Assembly (NCBI GenBank): GCA_947630285.1
Contig: CANRHD010000015.1
Location: forward strand, 1 to 54,719
From: an uncultured Clostridia bacterium
GTDB lineage: Bacteria > Bacillota > Clostridia > Oscillospirales > Acutalibacteraceae
Reading direction: 5' to 3'
DNA length: 54,719 nt
The notes below the pieces were generated by a model. The model searched no databases and was not told where the DNA came from. It saw nothing but the letters and a program-made list of their open reading frames with translations. A program made the translations under genes and the position numbers. Positions 16,679 through 24,991 of the stretch are shown in pieces. Position 1 is the first letter of the stretch; each line of letters begins with the position of its first letter.

Positions 16679-18427
16679 ATGTACGGTTCAAAAAAGAGTT
16701 TAAAAGCATTTTTAGTTGCTTTGCTGGCGGTTGTTTTGCTTGCCAACGCAGTGATGCCCGTTACGGTTATGGGCTCAAGTAACGACACAAGCACCGATTA
16801 TCAGTACTATGTTATTAAATCGGGCGACAGTCTTACCGGCGTTGCAAAGAAATACAATGTTTCCGCAAGCGACATAATGCTTGCAAATAAGCTGTCGAAT
16901 GCCGACAAGCTTTATGCCGGCAGGGTAATTAAAATACCGCTCAGCTCCGCTACGGAGGAGAGGTCATGGTTCTCGACAAGGCTCACGCTCAACCTCAACG
17001 AGGCCGATGTCAGGGACGCCCTCACGGCTATTGCAAGGAACGCCGGTTACACCGTAATTTTTGACGGCCAGCCCAGTCAGAAGGTCACGGTAAACCTTGA
17101 AAATGTATCACCCCTTAAAGCAGTTGACTATGTTACAAGACTTGCCGATCTCTCATATCTCAAGGACGGCAACACCATTATGGTAGGCACGGCGGCCGAC
17201 CTCAACAGTACTTTCGTTGACAAGGTCGTTATGACTAAGTTTAAATTCAAGTACATTACGGTTGACACTCTTAAAACTCAGGCAGGGTCGCTCGGGCTTG
17301 AAAATGTGCAGTATGTCGATACTCCCCAAGACAGCAGTACGGTTTATATAAGCGCTTACCCCAAGGAGCTTGCCAAAATTAAAGAGCTTATTGATATACT
17401 TGATGTAAGCAGTAACATCACGGCGGGCGCTACGCTCATAACATCGAATTTCACCTCTATTCAGCTTGAAAATATCGACGCAACCGAGTTCAGCGGACTG
17501 CTTGCAAACCTCGGTATGGACGCCGGCATAGTACTTGCCTCAAGACCCTATACGCTCTATACATATGTTACGGGTGCGGCCTTGGCGGATATAAAGGCAA
17601 TTAAGAGCATTGTAGACAAACCCCTTACCGGCAAGAACCTTACAAGCTCAAAGCAGGAGGTAGTTGAAAACACCACCGCTCCCGGCGAGCCGACGACCTC
17701 CGCACAGCAGAATAACAATAACAACAGCGGAAATTCCGGCAGTACCTCCACACCGTCAACGCCCGGCAGCACTACGACGCAGGAAAATACAATCCTCAGG
17801 GAAATTGCCCTTGAGTACATAGACAGAGCGGCGGCGGTTGAGATTCTCGGAAGCTTCCCCTATGATGTAACGGTTTACGGACCCGAAAAGATGACAAAGA
17901 AAATTTGGCTTATGGGTACGGAATCGGAAGTAAACAAGGCAGAGGGCAAAATCAAAGAATTTGATACCGAAAGCTACGCCAACAGCCTGAGACTTGAAAA
18001 CCAGTTCTTCATCTATGACCTTAAGAACTGCACGGCTCAGGAAATGTTAGACAGGCTTGCAAATATTGATGTCGGAGATGTAACATTCAAGACAAACGCT
18101 TATCCGACGGTTTCCAAGGCGCTTATTGTATGCTGTGAATATTCAAGGCAGGAACAGATTAAGGCCTTGCTTGACGCACTTGATGCGGCAACCACCTCCG
18201 AAATAGAGTACAGGGCGGTTGAAAGCACCGTAAACGCTTCAATCGGCAGGTCGAGAATTGAGGCTCTGCGTATAACGCATCCCGAAATCCCTGCGACGGC
18301 GGAGTTCCAGTTCGTAAGCGTAACCTCTAAGACCGGAGATACGACGACCTGTACGACATATGTAAAGGCGACGCCCGAAATGGTTGACTACATCAAGGCT
18401 CTGCTTGCCGAAATGGACGCAGCTTAA
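16679..18427 (+). CDS. LysM plus secretin-N-domain (PilQ-like) protein without secretin barrel
   Basis: A 582-residue exported protein. It has a signal peptide (residues 1-31), a LysM peptidoglycan-binding domain (about 42-88: YYVIKSGDSL...VIKIP) and an STN/N0-like domain (about 98-176: NLNEADVRDALTAIARNAGYTVIFD). Several ring-building secretin-N repeats follow, recognisable by final blocks such as KIKELIDILDV, DIKAIKSIVDKP, KAEGKIKEFD and QIKALLDALDA. A Ser/Thr/Asn-rich linker interrupts them at about 330-365. The C-terminal ~50 residues are not a secretin barrel, and none is found elsewhere. It would give a PilQ-like stack of rings fixed to peptidoglycan. Its neighbours are PilP-like and PilT. 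Confidence 0.8.
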   Translation: MYGSKKSLKAFLVALLAVVLLANAVMPVTVMGSSNDTSTDYQYYVIKSGDSLTGVAKKYNVSASDIMLANKLSNADKLYAGRVIKIPLSSATEERSWFSTRLTLNLNEADVRDALTAIARNAGYTVIFDGQPSQKVTVNLENVSPLKAVDYVTRLADLSYLKDGNTIMVGTAADLNSTFVDKVVMTKFKFKYITVDTLKTQAGSLGLENVQYVDTPQDSSTVYISAYPKELAKIKELIDILDVSSNITAGATLITSNFTSIQLENIDATEFSGLLANLGMDAGIVLASRPYTLYTYVTGAALADIKAIKSIVDKPLTGKNLTSSKQEVVENTTAPGEPTTSAQQNNNNNSGNSGSTSTPSTPGSTTTQENTILREIALEYIDRAAAVEILGSFPYDVTVYGPEKMTKKIWLMGTESEVNKAEGKIKEFDTESYANSLRLENQFFIYDLKNCTAQEMLDRLANIDVGDVTFKTNAYPTVSKALIVCCEYSRQEQIKALLDALDAATTSEIEYRAVESTVNASIGRSRIEALRITHPEIPATAEFQFVSVTSKTGDTTTCTTYVKATPEMVDYIKALLAEMDAA

Positions 18428-18439
18428 TACTGAAATTAT

Positions 18440-18468
18440 CGGGTGCAGGCAAAAAAGCTTGCACCCTA
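18440..18468 (+). other. Hairpin between the PilQ-like gene and pilT
   Basis: GGGTGCAGGC pairs with GCTTGCACCC (one G-U pair) around a short A-rich loop, 13 bases past the stop. There is no T run after it, so it is more likely a processing or stabilising hairpin inside the operon mRNA than a terminator. Confidence 0.5.
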
Positions 18469-18541
18469 TAGTGGCTTATTGCGGTATAATCGGCCATTGA
18501 AACATTATCCCAATGCGGCATTTAAGGAGTTGTAGCACAAA

Positions 18542-19642
18542 TTGTTTTTTGAAGGAAAAGAAAGCCGTTTCCCTTGTACTTTGCACGACCTTTTGAGGAA
18601 AACGGTTGAAATCGGAGGATCGGACCTGCACCTTGTAGCAGGGGTGGAACCCTGCATCAGGGTAAACGGAAATCTTAAAAGGCAGGAAGATTATCCCAAG
18701 CTTTTACCTGAAGACATCGAAAATATGCTCTTATCGGTAATTTCTCCCGTGCAGAAAAAAAGATTTGAAGAGGACTGGGAGCTTGACCTTGCGGTTGCGG
18801 TTCCCGACTGCGCCAGGTTCAGGGGCAATGTCATTGTTCAGCGAGGCTCTTTGGCGGCGGTTTTCAGGGCTATTCCCTTTGAAATCCCCGACCTTGATAA
18901 GCTGGGGCTTCCCAGCGATATAAAAAGGCTTTGCAACCTCCCCAGAGGACTGGTCCTCGTAACGGGCCCCACGGGTTCCGGTAAGTCAACGACTCTCGCT
19001 TCCATGATAAAATATATCAACGAGCGGTACGAAACAAATGTAGTTACGGTCGAGGACCCCATAGAATTTTTACATACACATATTAAATCGACTATCAGGC
19101 AGAGGGAAATAGGCGCAGACACACATTCCTTTGCCAACGCCTTGAGAACGGTGCTTCGTCACGACCCGGACACTATTATGATAGGTGAAATGCGTGACCC
19201 CGAAAGTATCTCTATAGCGGTTACGGCGGCGGAAACGGGACACCTTGTGTTTTCAACGCTTCATACGCAGACGGCGCCCATGACCGTTTCCCGTATCATC
19301 GACTCTTTCCCGGAGGGGCAAAAGGGTCAGATAAGACAGCAGTTGGCAAACTCGTTAAAGGCGGTTATTTCGCAGCAGCTTATTCCCACCATTAACGGAA
19401 AGGGCAGGGTTGTTGCCGTAGAATATATGATAGATACTCCGTCGGTTAAAAACCTCATCAGAGAGGAAAAGGAGCATCAGCTTTACGCTTCCATGCAGAC
19501 GGGTCAGATGCAGGGCATGCAGACCATGGACCAGGCTCTCATAAGGCTTTACAGGGAGCAGAAAATTTCTAAGGACTCGGTTATTGAATTTTGCGTAGAT
19601 GAAAAGGAAGTAAGAAGACTGCTTGCAACGGGCGGATTTTAA
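18542..19642 (+). CDS. pilT: Type IV pilus retraction ATPase PilT
   Basis: A 366-residue hexameric secretion ATPase. Walker A GPTGSGKST is at about 142-150, followed by an Asp box (VTVEDPIEF), Walker B (DPDTIMIGEMRD) and His box (GHLVFSTLHTQTA). The C-terminal NLIREEK motif corresponds to the AIRNLIRE motif that marks retraction ATPases and is needed for retraction in studied PilT. It drives pilus depolymerisation at the inner face of the membrane. The TTG start is the only early start; AAGGAG lies 12 bases upstream, which is rather far. Presence of PilT implies twitching-type dynamic pili. Confidence 0.92.
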   Translation: MFFEGKESRFPCTLHDLLRKTVEIGGSDLHLVAGVEPCIRVNGNLKRQEDYPKLLPEDIENMLLSVISPVQKKRFEEDWELDLAVAVPDCARFRGNVIVQRGSLAAVFRAIPFEIPDLDKLGLPSDIKRLCNLPRGLVLVTGPTGSGKSTTLASMIKYINERYETNVVTVEDPIEFLHTHIKSTIRQREIGADTHSFANALRTVLRHDPDTIMIGEMRDPESISIAVTAAETGHLVFSTLHTQTAPMTVSRIIDSFPEGQKGQIRQQLANSLKAVISQQLIPTINGKGRVVAVEYMIDTPSVKNLIREEKEHQLYASMQTGQMQGMQTMDQALIRLYREQKISKDSVIEFCVDEKEVRRLLATGGF

Positions 19643-19678
19643 TTCGGATAGCTAATTAATCAGAAGGGGGCAAACGCT

Positions 19679-20884
19679 TTGGCATCCTTTGTATATGGCG
19701 GTATGAATAGGCAGGGACAGAATGTTCACGGTGAGGTTGTCGCTGAAAATTCATCGGAAGCTATGGATAAGCTTCGTGAGGCCGGAATTGTTGTCACAGA
19801 AATCAAGGAAAAAACCGTAAACGAAAGAAAAAAGGCGAGGGGCAAAAAGGTCGGCATCGAAGATGTTGCGATTTTTGCAAGGCAGATGGCCGCAATGATG
19901 TCGGCGGGCGTTCCCGTAACAAGGGCGCTTTCCACGCTGTCAAAGCAGACCTCGAACGCCACACTTTCCGCCGCAATTTCGGAAATCTGCGAAAATGTTG
20001 AAAGCGGTATGCCTTTGTCCGACGCTTTTGCGCAGTACCCGAAGATTTTTAACAATTTGTTTGTTGCCATGATTGCTACGGGCGAGGTCGGCGGTATTCT
20101 TGAACAGTCGCTTTCGAGCCTTGCCAATCAGCTTCAGAAGCAAAAGGCGCTTAACGACAACATAAAATCCGCCGTTTCATATCCCAAAAACATAGGAATG
20201 TTTGCCATTGTCCTTTTGATTGCAATGCTTGTGTTCATGGTTCCGACCTTCCAGGGTATGATCCCCGACGGAACGGAGTTAAACGCCATCACACAGTTTA
20301 TTTTCAATGTTTCCACAAGCCTGAGGACGGAGTGGTATTTCTGGATACTCGCCATAGCCGCAATCGGCACGGTTCTGTTCTTCATCTTGAAAAGCAAGCC
20401 CGTACATATCTTTTGGGAAAACCACAAGCTGTCGGCCCCTATAGTCGGCGAATTAAACACAAAACAGGTTATAGCGCGTTTTTGCCGTACACTTGCAACG
20501 CTTCTTGCAGGCGGTGTTACGGCGGTTGAGGCTTTGCAGAGCGCCGGCCCCACATCGGGAAGCGATTTGATTGCAAAGGCCGTTGAGAACGCTATTGAAG
20601 ATATTGAGGAAGGTAAGGCGGTAGCAGACTCTCTTGACAAAAGCGGTTTGTTCCCTCCCATGGTAATCGGTATGATAGCCATAGGCGAAGAGGCCGGTTC
20701 ACTTCCCGAAATGCTTGATAAGGTTGCGGAGTTTTACGAGGAAGATGTTGAAACCCTTTCAAGAAACTTAAAGGCTATGATAGAACCTATTGCGCTTATA
20801 GGAATAGGCGGCATAGTCGGCGCAATGATTATAGCTCTTTACTTACCGATATTCCAGGCTTCGACATCAGTTGAAGGCTATTAA
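19679..20884 (+). CDS. pilC: Type IV pilus platform protein PilC
   Basis: A 401-residue inner-membrane platform protein of the GspF/PilC family: two T2SSF domains (about 65-190 and 265-390), each a helical bundle followed by membrane helices (about 170-190, 215-240 and 370-395). The family motifs FARQMAAMMSAGVPVTRAL and FCRTLATLLAGGVTAVEAL are in the first and second halves. It receives force from the PilB and PilT ATPases. TTG start with GAAGGGGG upstream. Between pilT and pilM as in many clostridial loci. Confidence 0.93.
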   Translation: MASFVYGGMNRQGQNVHGEVVAENSSEAMDKLREAGIVVTEIKEKTVNERKKARGKKVGIEDVAIFARQMAAMMSAGVPVTRALSTLSKQTSNATLSAAISEICENVESGMPLSDAFAQYPKIFNNLFVAMIATGEVGGILEQSLSSLANQLQKQKALNDNIKSAVSYPKNIGMFAIVLLIAMLVFMVPTFQGMIPDGTELNAITQFIFNVSTSLRTEWYFWILAIAAIGTVLFFILKSKPVHIFWENHKLSAPIVGELNTKQVIARFCRTLATLLAGGVTAVEALQSAGPTSGSDLIAKAVENAIEDIEEGKAVADSLDKSGLFPPMVIGMIAIGEEAGSLPEMLDKVAEFYEEDVETLSRNLKAMIEPIALIGIGGIVGAMIIALYLPIFQASTSVEGY

Positions 20885-20897
20885 TGGGGGACGAAAT

Positions 20898-21878
20898 ATG
20901 GCTAAAATTAAAAGTGTGATCGGCTTTGAGGTCGATTCAAAGGAGATAAGGGCAACCGAAGTCAGCCGTAACAACGGCGTTTACGAAATAGTTGCCTGCG
21001 GAAATATTCCTCTCCCGGAGGATACGATAGAGGAAGGCTTTATCAGGGACCAGGAGGCTTTCAGCATTGCGCTTACGGAGCTTATTCAAAGCGGCGGCTT
21101 CAGGTCGTCGGATATAGTAGTCGGCATCAACAACGAGAATGTTATCATGAGATATGCGACTTTCCCGAAGGTTGAGGACGACAAATTGAGGAATATGGTC
21201 CTTTTGCAGGCTCAGGAGTTTATACCCATTCCCGTTCAGGAAATGGAAATAGACTATGTTATAGCAGGCCACGGCGTCAACGACGAGGGGCAGGAGACGG
21301 TTAATGTGCTTCTTGTTGCGGCAAGGCGGAATATGATAGAGCAGTATATAAATGTGCTTTCTGCCTCCAGGCTTCAGGTGGTAGATGTGGACGCAACGCT
21401 GTTGTCATATTGCAGGGCGCTCCGGTCCGGGGTTGTGGGCGAAGAAAAATACGCCGTTTTGAATATGAACGACGATTTGCTCAATTTCCTTGTTATTCAG
21501 GGCGACGAGGTTTCAATGGTTCGTTCGATCAATATCCCCGACAGAGTGGTTGACAATGTGAAAAGGCTTTACGGCAGCGAGCCGGGCTATGAATTTGAGA
21601 AAGAGGATACAGAAGCTATCGGTTCAATGCTCGGAGGCGAAACCTCCTCCTCGGTCGGTTACTATGCCATGCAGATGGGAATAGCTCCTATCGAACATAT
21701 ATATTTCCTGACTACGGCGCCAAATTCCGAGGAGCTGTTAAAGGAAATAAGCGATATGGTCAGCCTGCCCGTAACCATTCCCGATTTTTACACAACAAGC
21801 AATTTCGGGCTTGAACAAAAGGTTGTAAATAAATTTACGGGCTGCATAGGCCTTGCAATTCAGGCATTGGAGGGATAA
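20898..21878 (+). CDS. pilM: PilM-like actin-fold pilus assembly protein
   Basis: A 326-residue cytoplasmic protein of the PilM family (FtsA/actin-like fold). The N-terminal phosphate-1 region reads VIGFEVDSKEIRATEV, and the segments VVGINNENVIMRYATFPKV and MVLLQAQEFIPIPVQEMEIDY are typical of PilM. PilM binds ATP and the N-terminal tail of PilN (established in Thermus/Neisseria). The ATG at 20898 follows GGGGGA; the longer frame from the end of pilC is rejected. Directly followed by the PilN-like gene. Confidence 0.88.
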   Translation: MAKIKSVIGFEVDSKEIRATEVSRNNGVYEIVACGNIPLPEDTIEEGFIRDQEAFSIALTELIQSGGFRSSDIVVGINNENVIMRYATFPKVEDDKLRNMVLLQAQEFIPIPVQEMEIDYVIAGHGVNDEGQETVNVLLVAARRNMIEQYINVLSASRLQVVDVDATLLSYCRALRSGVVGEEKYAVLNMNDDLLNFLVIQGDEVSMVRSINIPDRVVDNVKRLYGSEPGYEFEKEDTEAIGSMLGGETSSSVGYYAMQMGIAPIEHIYFLTTAPNSEELLKEISDMVSLPVTIPDFYTTSNFGLEQKVVNKFTGCIGLAIQALEG

Positions 21879-21881
21879 TAA

Positions 21882-22622
21882 GTGTTCAAAGTTAGTTTGT
21901 TACCCGACAGCTATAGGCGTCATCTTGAGGGTAAAAAGAAAATTGACCTTATTTCAAAGGTTGCTCTCGTTGTCCTTGTTTGCCTGTTTATAGTTTACGG
22001 CGGCGTAATGATAAAGCAGCAGATTCTTAAATCCAGGCTTTCGTCAATCGAGTCGAAAAATCATGAGCTTGAGAATGAATTTCCGGCTTTGCAGGAATAT
22101 CAGCTTATATATGACGACCTTGTTTCGGCTCAAAAGATGATAGAGAGCATTTTGCCCAAGGATTCGGAGGCGGTTGACTTTATTACCACCGTTTCAAATG
22201 TAACTCCCGACTATGTTCAGATTACGCAGATAGACCTTGAGGACTGGTTCAGCAAGGGCATTTGCACGCTCACCTGCACGGTTCAGGATTATCAGGATTA
22301 CAAGGATTATGTCGAACTGTTTAAAACCGAGGAAATGCAGAAAACCGTTAAACGGGTCGAAACAACCGGCATCACAAGAACCGTAAACGCAGAGGGCGAT
22401 GAAAAATCGGTTACCTTTACATTGGCATTAAGCCTGTCCAATGCGCTTGAAGTCTCCACCGTTGCGCCCAAATACGAAACGGTTACGGACGATAAGGGCG
22501 AGGCCGTTACAAACGATTCCGGCGAGGTTCAGACCACCGATGTCGCAAACACGACAACGGCCGCCGCACAGTCGCAGGACGGCTCCGAAACGACGGCAAC
22601 AACAGCGGCAGAGGAGGGTTAA
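21882..22622 (+). CDS. pilN: PilN-like pilus assembly protein
   Basis: A 246-residue bitopic membrane protein. The N-terminal FKVSLLPDSYR matches the conserved 'INLLP' PilM-binding motif of PilN. One membrane helix at about 25-46 and a coiled coil (about 50-90) follow, then a ferredoxin-like domain. The C-terminal ~50 residues are Thr/Ala/Glu-rich and low in complexity. GTG start three bases after the pilM stop. It forms the alignment complex with PilO and PilM. Confidence 0.82.
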   Translation: MFKVSLLPDSYRRHLEGKKKIDLISKVALVVLVCLFIVYGGVMIKQQILKSRLSSIESKNHELENEFPALQEYQLIYDDLVSAQKMIESILPKDSEAVDFITTVSNVTPDYVQITQIDLEDWFSKGICTLTCTVQDYQDYKDYVELFKTEEMQKTVKRVETTGITRTVNAEGDEKSVTFTLALSLSNALEVSTVAPKYETVTDDKGEAVTNDSGEVQTTDVANTTTAAAQSQDGSETTATTAAEEG

Positions 22623-22625
22623 GCT

Positions 22626-23222
22626 ATGGCGATAAGCGATGTTATCAATAAAAAGAAAAAAACAAGCGAAGCCGAGGGCGGAAAATCCGAGAAGAAAAAT
22701 ATTTTTGAAGATGTCAGATTAGTAATTGCCATACTTGTCGTTTTAATCCTTGCCCTTATAGGACTTATAGTTTACGGCAGCAGTCAGATAAAAGAGACTC
22801 AAAAGCAAATAAGCGAAATAAAGGTAGAGTATTCAAACAACCAAAAGGCGATAAATCAGCTCCTTGCATTGAAAAAGCAGAGCGCAATTTACAAAGCCCG
22901 TAAGGACGAATACGATGAAATGATAAAATCCGAACCTCTCGACCAGATGAAGATTATGATAGATATTGAGAACAGGGTCGAAAAATACAACTGTTCTCTC
23001 GCCTCTGTGGAATTTGACGAGACGGTGGATACCGGGCTTGTCAAGCAGGTAAACGCCTATATTACCATTACGGGCGGATTTAACGATATTATGCGCTTCT
23101 GTCGGGACACGGTGAACGAAAAGCAGATAAAACGAATAGACAAAATCAACATTACAAAAGAGAGCGAAGACAGCAATACCATGAAAGCCGAAATAACCGT
23201 TGTGGAGTTTTCAAGGGGTTAA
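22626..23222 (+). CDS. pilO: PilO-like pilus assembly protein
   Basis: A 198-residue bitopic protein: short charged N-terminus, membrane helix at about 31-50, coiled coil at about 55-100, then a small alpha/beta domain (ASVEFDETVDTG...YITITGGFNDIMRFCRDTV) that fits the PilO ferredoxin-like fold. Sequence similarity to known PilO is low, so the call rests on size, topology and its place behind pilN. It heterodimerises with PilN in known systems. Confidence 0.72.
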   Translation: MAISDVINKKKKTSEAEGGKSEKKNIFEDVRLVIAILVVLILALIGLIVYGSSQIKETQKQISEIKVEYSNNQKAINQLLALKKQSAIYKARKDEYDEMIKSEPLDQMKIMIDIENRVEKYNCSLASVEFDETVDTGLVKQVNAYITITGGFNDIMRFCRDTVNEKQIKRIDKINITKESEDSNTMKAEITVVEFSRG

Positions 23223-23260
23223 TCGGCACAACTACTTATCATTACGGGGGAGAGTCATAA

Positions 23261-24952
23261 ATGGCCAACAGCATTACACCTATTCCGGGCAGTCTCGGAG
23301 CAAGGCTTATTGAGGCGGGAATTATTACAACGGAGCAGCTTGCGGAAGCTCTTGAAATACAAAAGACAAGCAAAAACCTTATAGGTACAATACTTACTCA
23401 ATTAGGCTATTGCACTGAGGACGATATTGCAAGAATGCTTGCAAAGAAAACCGGATATAAATATGTTTCAATCAATGAAATCGGTGTAAATGTTTCGGTT
23501 GCAAACCTTATAACTCCCGAAATGGCTCTTAGGAATAATATCCTTCCGCTTTACCAGGAGGGTAAAACGGTATATGTTGCGATGAAAAATCCCAACGATA
23601 TTATTACCATAGACAACCTGCACCTTATGACGAACCTTGAGATTTGCCCCGTAGTTGTCCCCGATATGGAGCTTGCGGCCGCTATCGAGAATTTTGCGAA
23701 TATGAACTCCACGCTTGATAATTTTGACGAGGACGACGACTCGGCAAGCGACAGCGATGTTTCGGAGGAGTATTCCATTGACGATAAGCCTGCCGTTCAG
23801 CTTGTAAATCAGGTTATAAATAACGCTATTAAGGCAGGGGCTTCGGATATTCATATCGAACCGCTTGAAAAATATTTAAGGGTTCGTTTCAGAATTGACG
23901 GCGTTTTGCAGGAAATAATGCAAAATTCCATTAAGCTTTTCCCTTCGGTCGTTTCGAGGGTTAAGGTTTTGGGCGGTATGGATATTGCCGAAAAGCGTGT
24001 TCCACAGGACGGACGCGCAACCGTCAGGTTTGAGGACAGAACGCTCGATATACGAATTGCCACTATGCCCACCGTTTTCGGTGAAAAAATAGTTCTTCGA
24101 CTGCTTGAAAGATCGCAGGGCGTCGTTCAGCTTAAGGACCTGCACTTTTCTCCCAGGCAGTTTGACAGGTTCAGCAACGCCATACATATGCCCTATGGCT
24201 TCCTGCTCGTTACAGGCCCCACGGGTTCAGGTAAATCCACAACGCTTTATGCTACGCTTGACGAGATAAGCTCCGACGACAAGAATACAATTACCCTTGA
24301 GGACCCCGTAGAGCGCAGAATGTCGGGAATAAACCAGGTGCAGATGAACAACCGTGCAGGCATGACCTTTGCTGCGGCGCTGCGTTCGGTTTTGCGTTCC
24401 GACCCCGATATAGTAATGGTCGGTGAAATCCGTGACGCCGAAACCGCCAAGATAGCTATTGAGGCGTCTCTTACAGGACATATGGTACTTTCCACTTTGC
24501 ATACAAACGACGCTCCCAGCGCCGTTACCCGTCTTGACGAAATGGGCGTACAGCCTTTCCTTACGGCTTCGTCGCTGGTAGGCGTTCTCGCACAGAGGCT
24601 TGTGCGTAAGCTCTGCCCTAAGTGCAAGGAGGAGTACGAAATAAGCCGTGAGGATATTAAAAAAATCATTCCGGATTTTGACAGTTACGGATACGACGGC
24701 GACAGCTTTAAATTGTATAAGGCCAACGGCTGTATCACCTGCAACAACACAGGTTATAAAGGACGAGAGGCCGTATTTGAATTTCTTACCGTTACCGAGG
24801 AAATGAAACGCCTTATTCTTGACAGGGCAACGGTTTCCGAGGTTAAAGCCTTGGCGTGCAGTCAGGGCATGCACACCCTTAAGGACGAGGGAATTTTCAA
24901 AGTTATGGAGGGCAGAACCTCGCTTGAAGAACTGATGAGAGTTATAGTTTAA
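23261..24952 (+). CDS. pilB: Type IV pilus extension ATPase PilB
   Basis: A 563-residue GspE/PilB ATPase. The N-terminal MshEN/GspE-N domain occupies residues 1-150 (LGARLIEAGIITTEQLAEAL, IGTILTQLGYC). It is followed by an acidic linker and the ATPase core with Walker A GPTGSGKST at about 319-327, Asp box ITLEDPVE, Walker B DPDIVMVGEIRD and His box GHMVLSTLHTNDA. A four-cysteine zinc site (CPKC...CITC, about 452-494) is present. The MshEN domain binds cyclic di-GMP in several relatives; whether it does here is inference. It powers pilus extension. It is followed by the minor pilin genes. Confidence 0.94.
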   Translation: MANSITPIPGSLGARLIEAGIITTEQLAEALEIQKTSKNLIGTILTQLGYCTEDDIARMLAKKTGYKYVSINEIGVNVSVANLITPEMALRNNILPLYQEGKTVYVAMKNPNDIITIDNLHLMTNLEICPVVVPDMELAAAIENFANMNSTLDNFDEDDDSASDSDVSEEYSIDDKPAVQLVNQVINNAIKAGASDIHIEPLEKYLRVRFRIDGVLQEIMQNSIKLFPSVVSRVKVLGGMDIAEKRVPQDGRATVRFEDRTLDIRIATMPTVFGEKIVLRLLERSQGVVQLKDLHFSPRQFDRFSNAIHMPYGFLLVTGPTGSGKSTTLYATLDEISSDDKNTITLEDPVERRMSGINQVQMNNRAGMTFAAALRSVLRSDPDIVMVGEIRDAETAKIAIEASLTGHMVLSTLHTNDAPSAVTRLDEMGVQPFLTASSLVGVLAQRLVRKLCPKCKEEYEISREDIKKIIPDFDSYGYDGDSFKLYKANGCITCNNTGYKGREAVFEFLTVTEEMKRLILDRATVSEVKALACSQGMHTLKDEGIFKVMEGRTSLEELMRVIV

Positions 24953-24991
24953 TTACTGCCCCTTTTAAATTAACGAGAAAGGTGATTTGTT

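Noticed and set aside
18485-18490. TATAAT before pilT as an internal promoter
   Set aside because: The only -35-like box is 20 bases away (TTGCAC) and lies in a hairpin; support is too weak.
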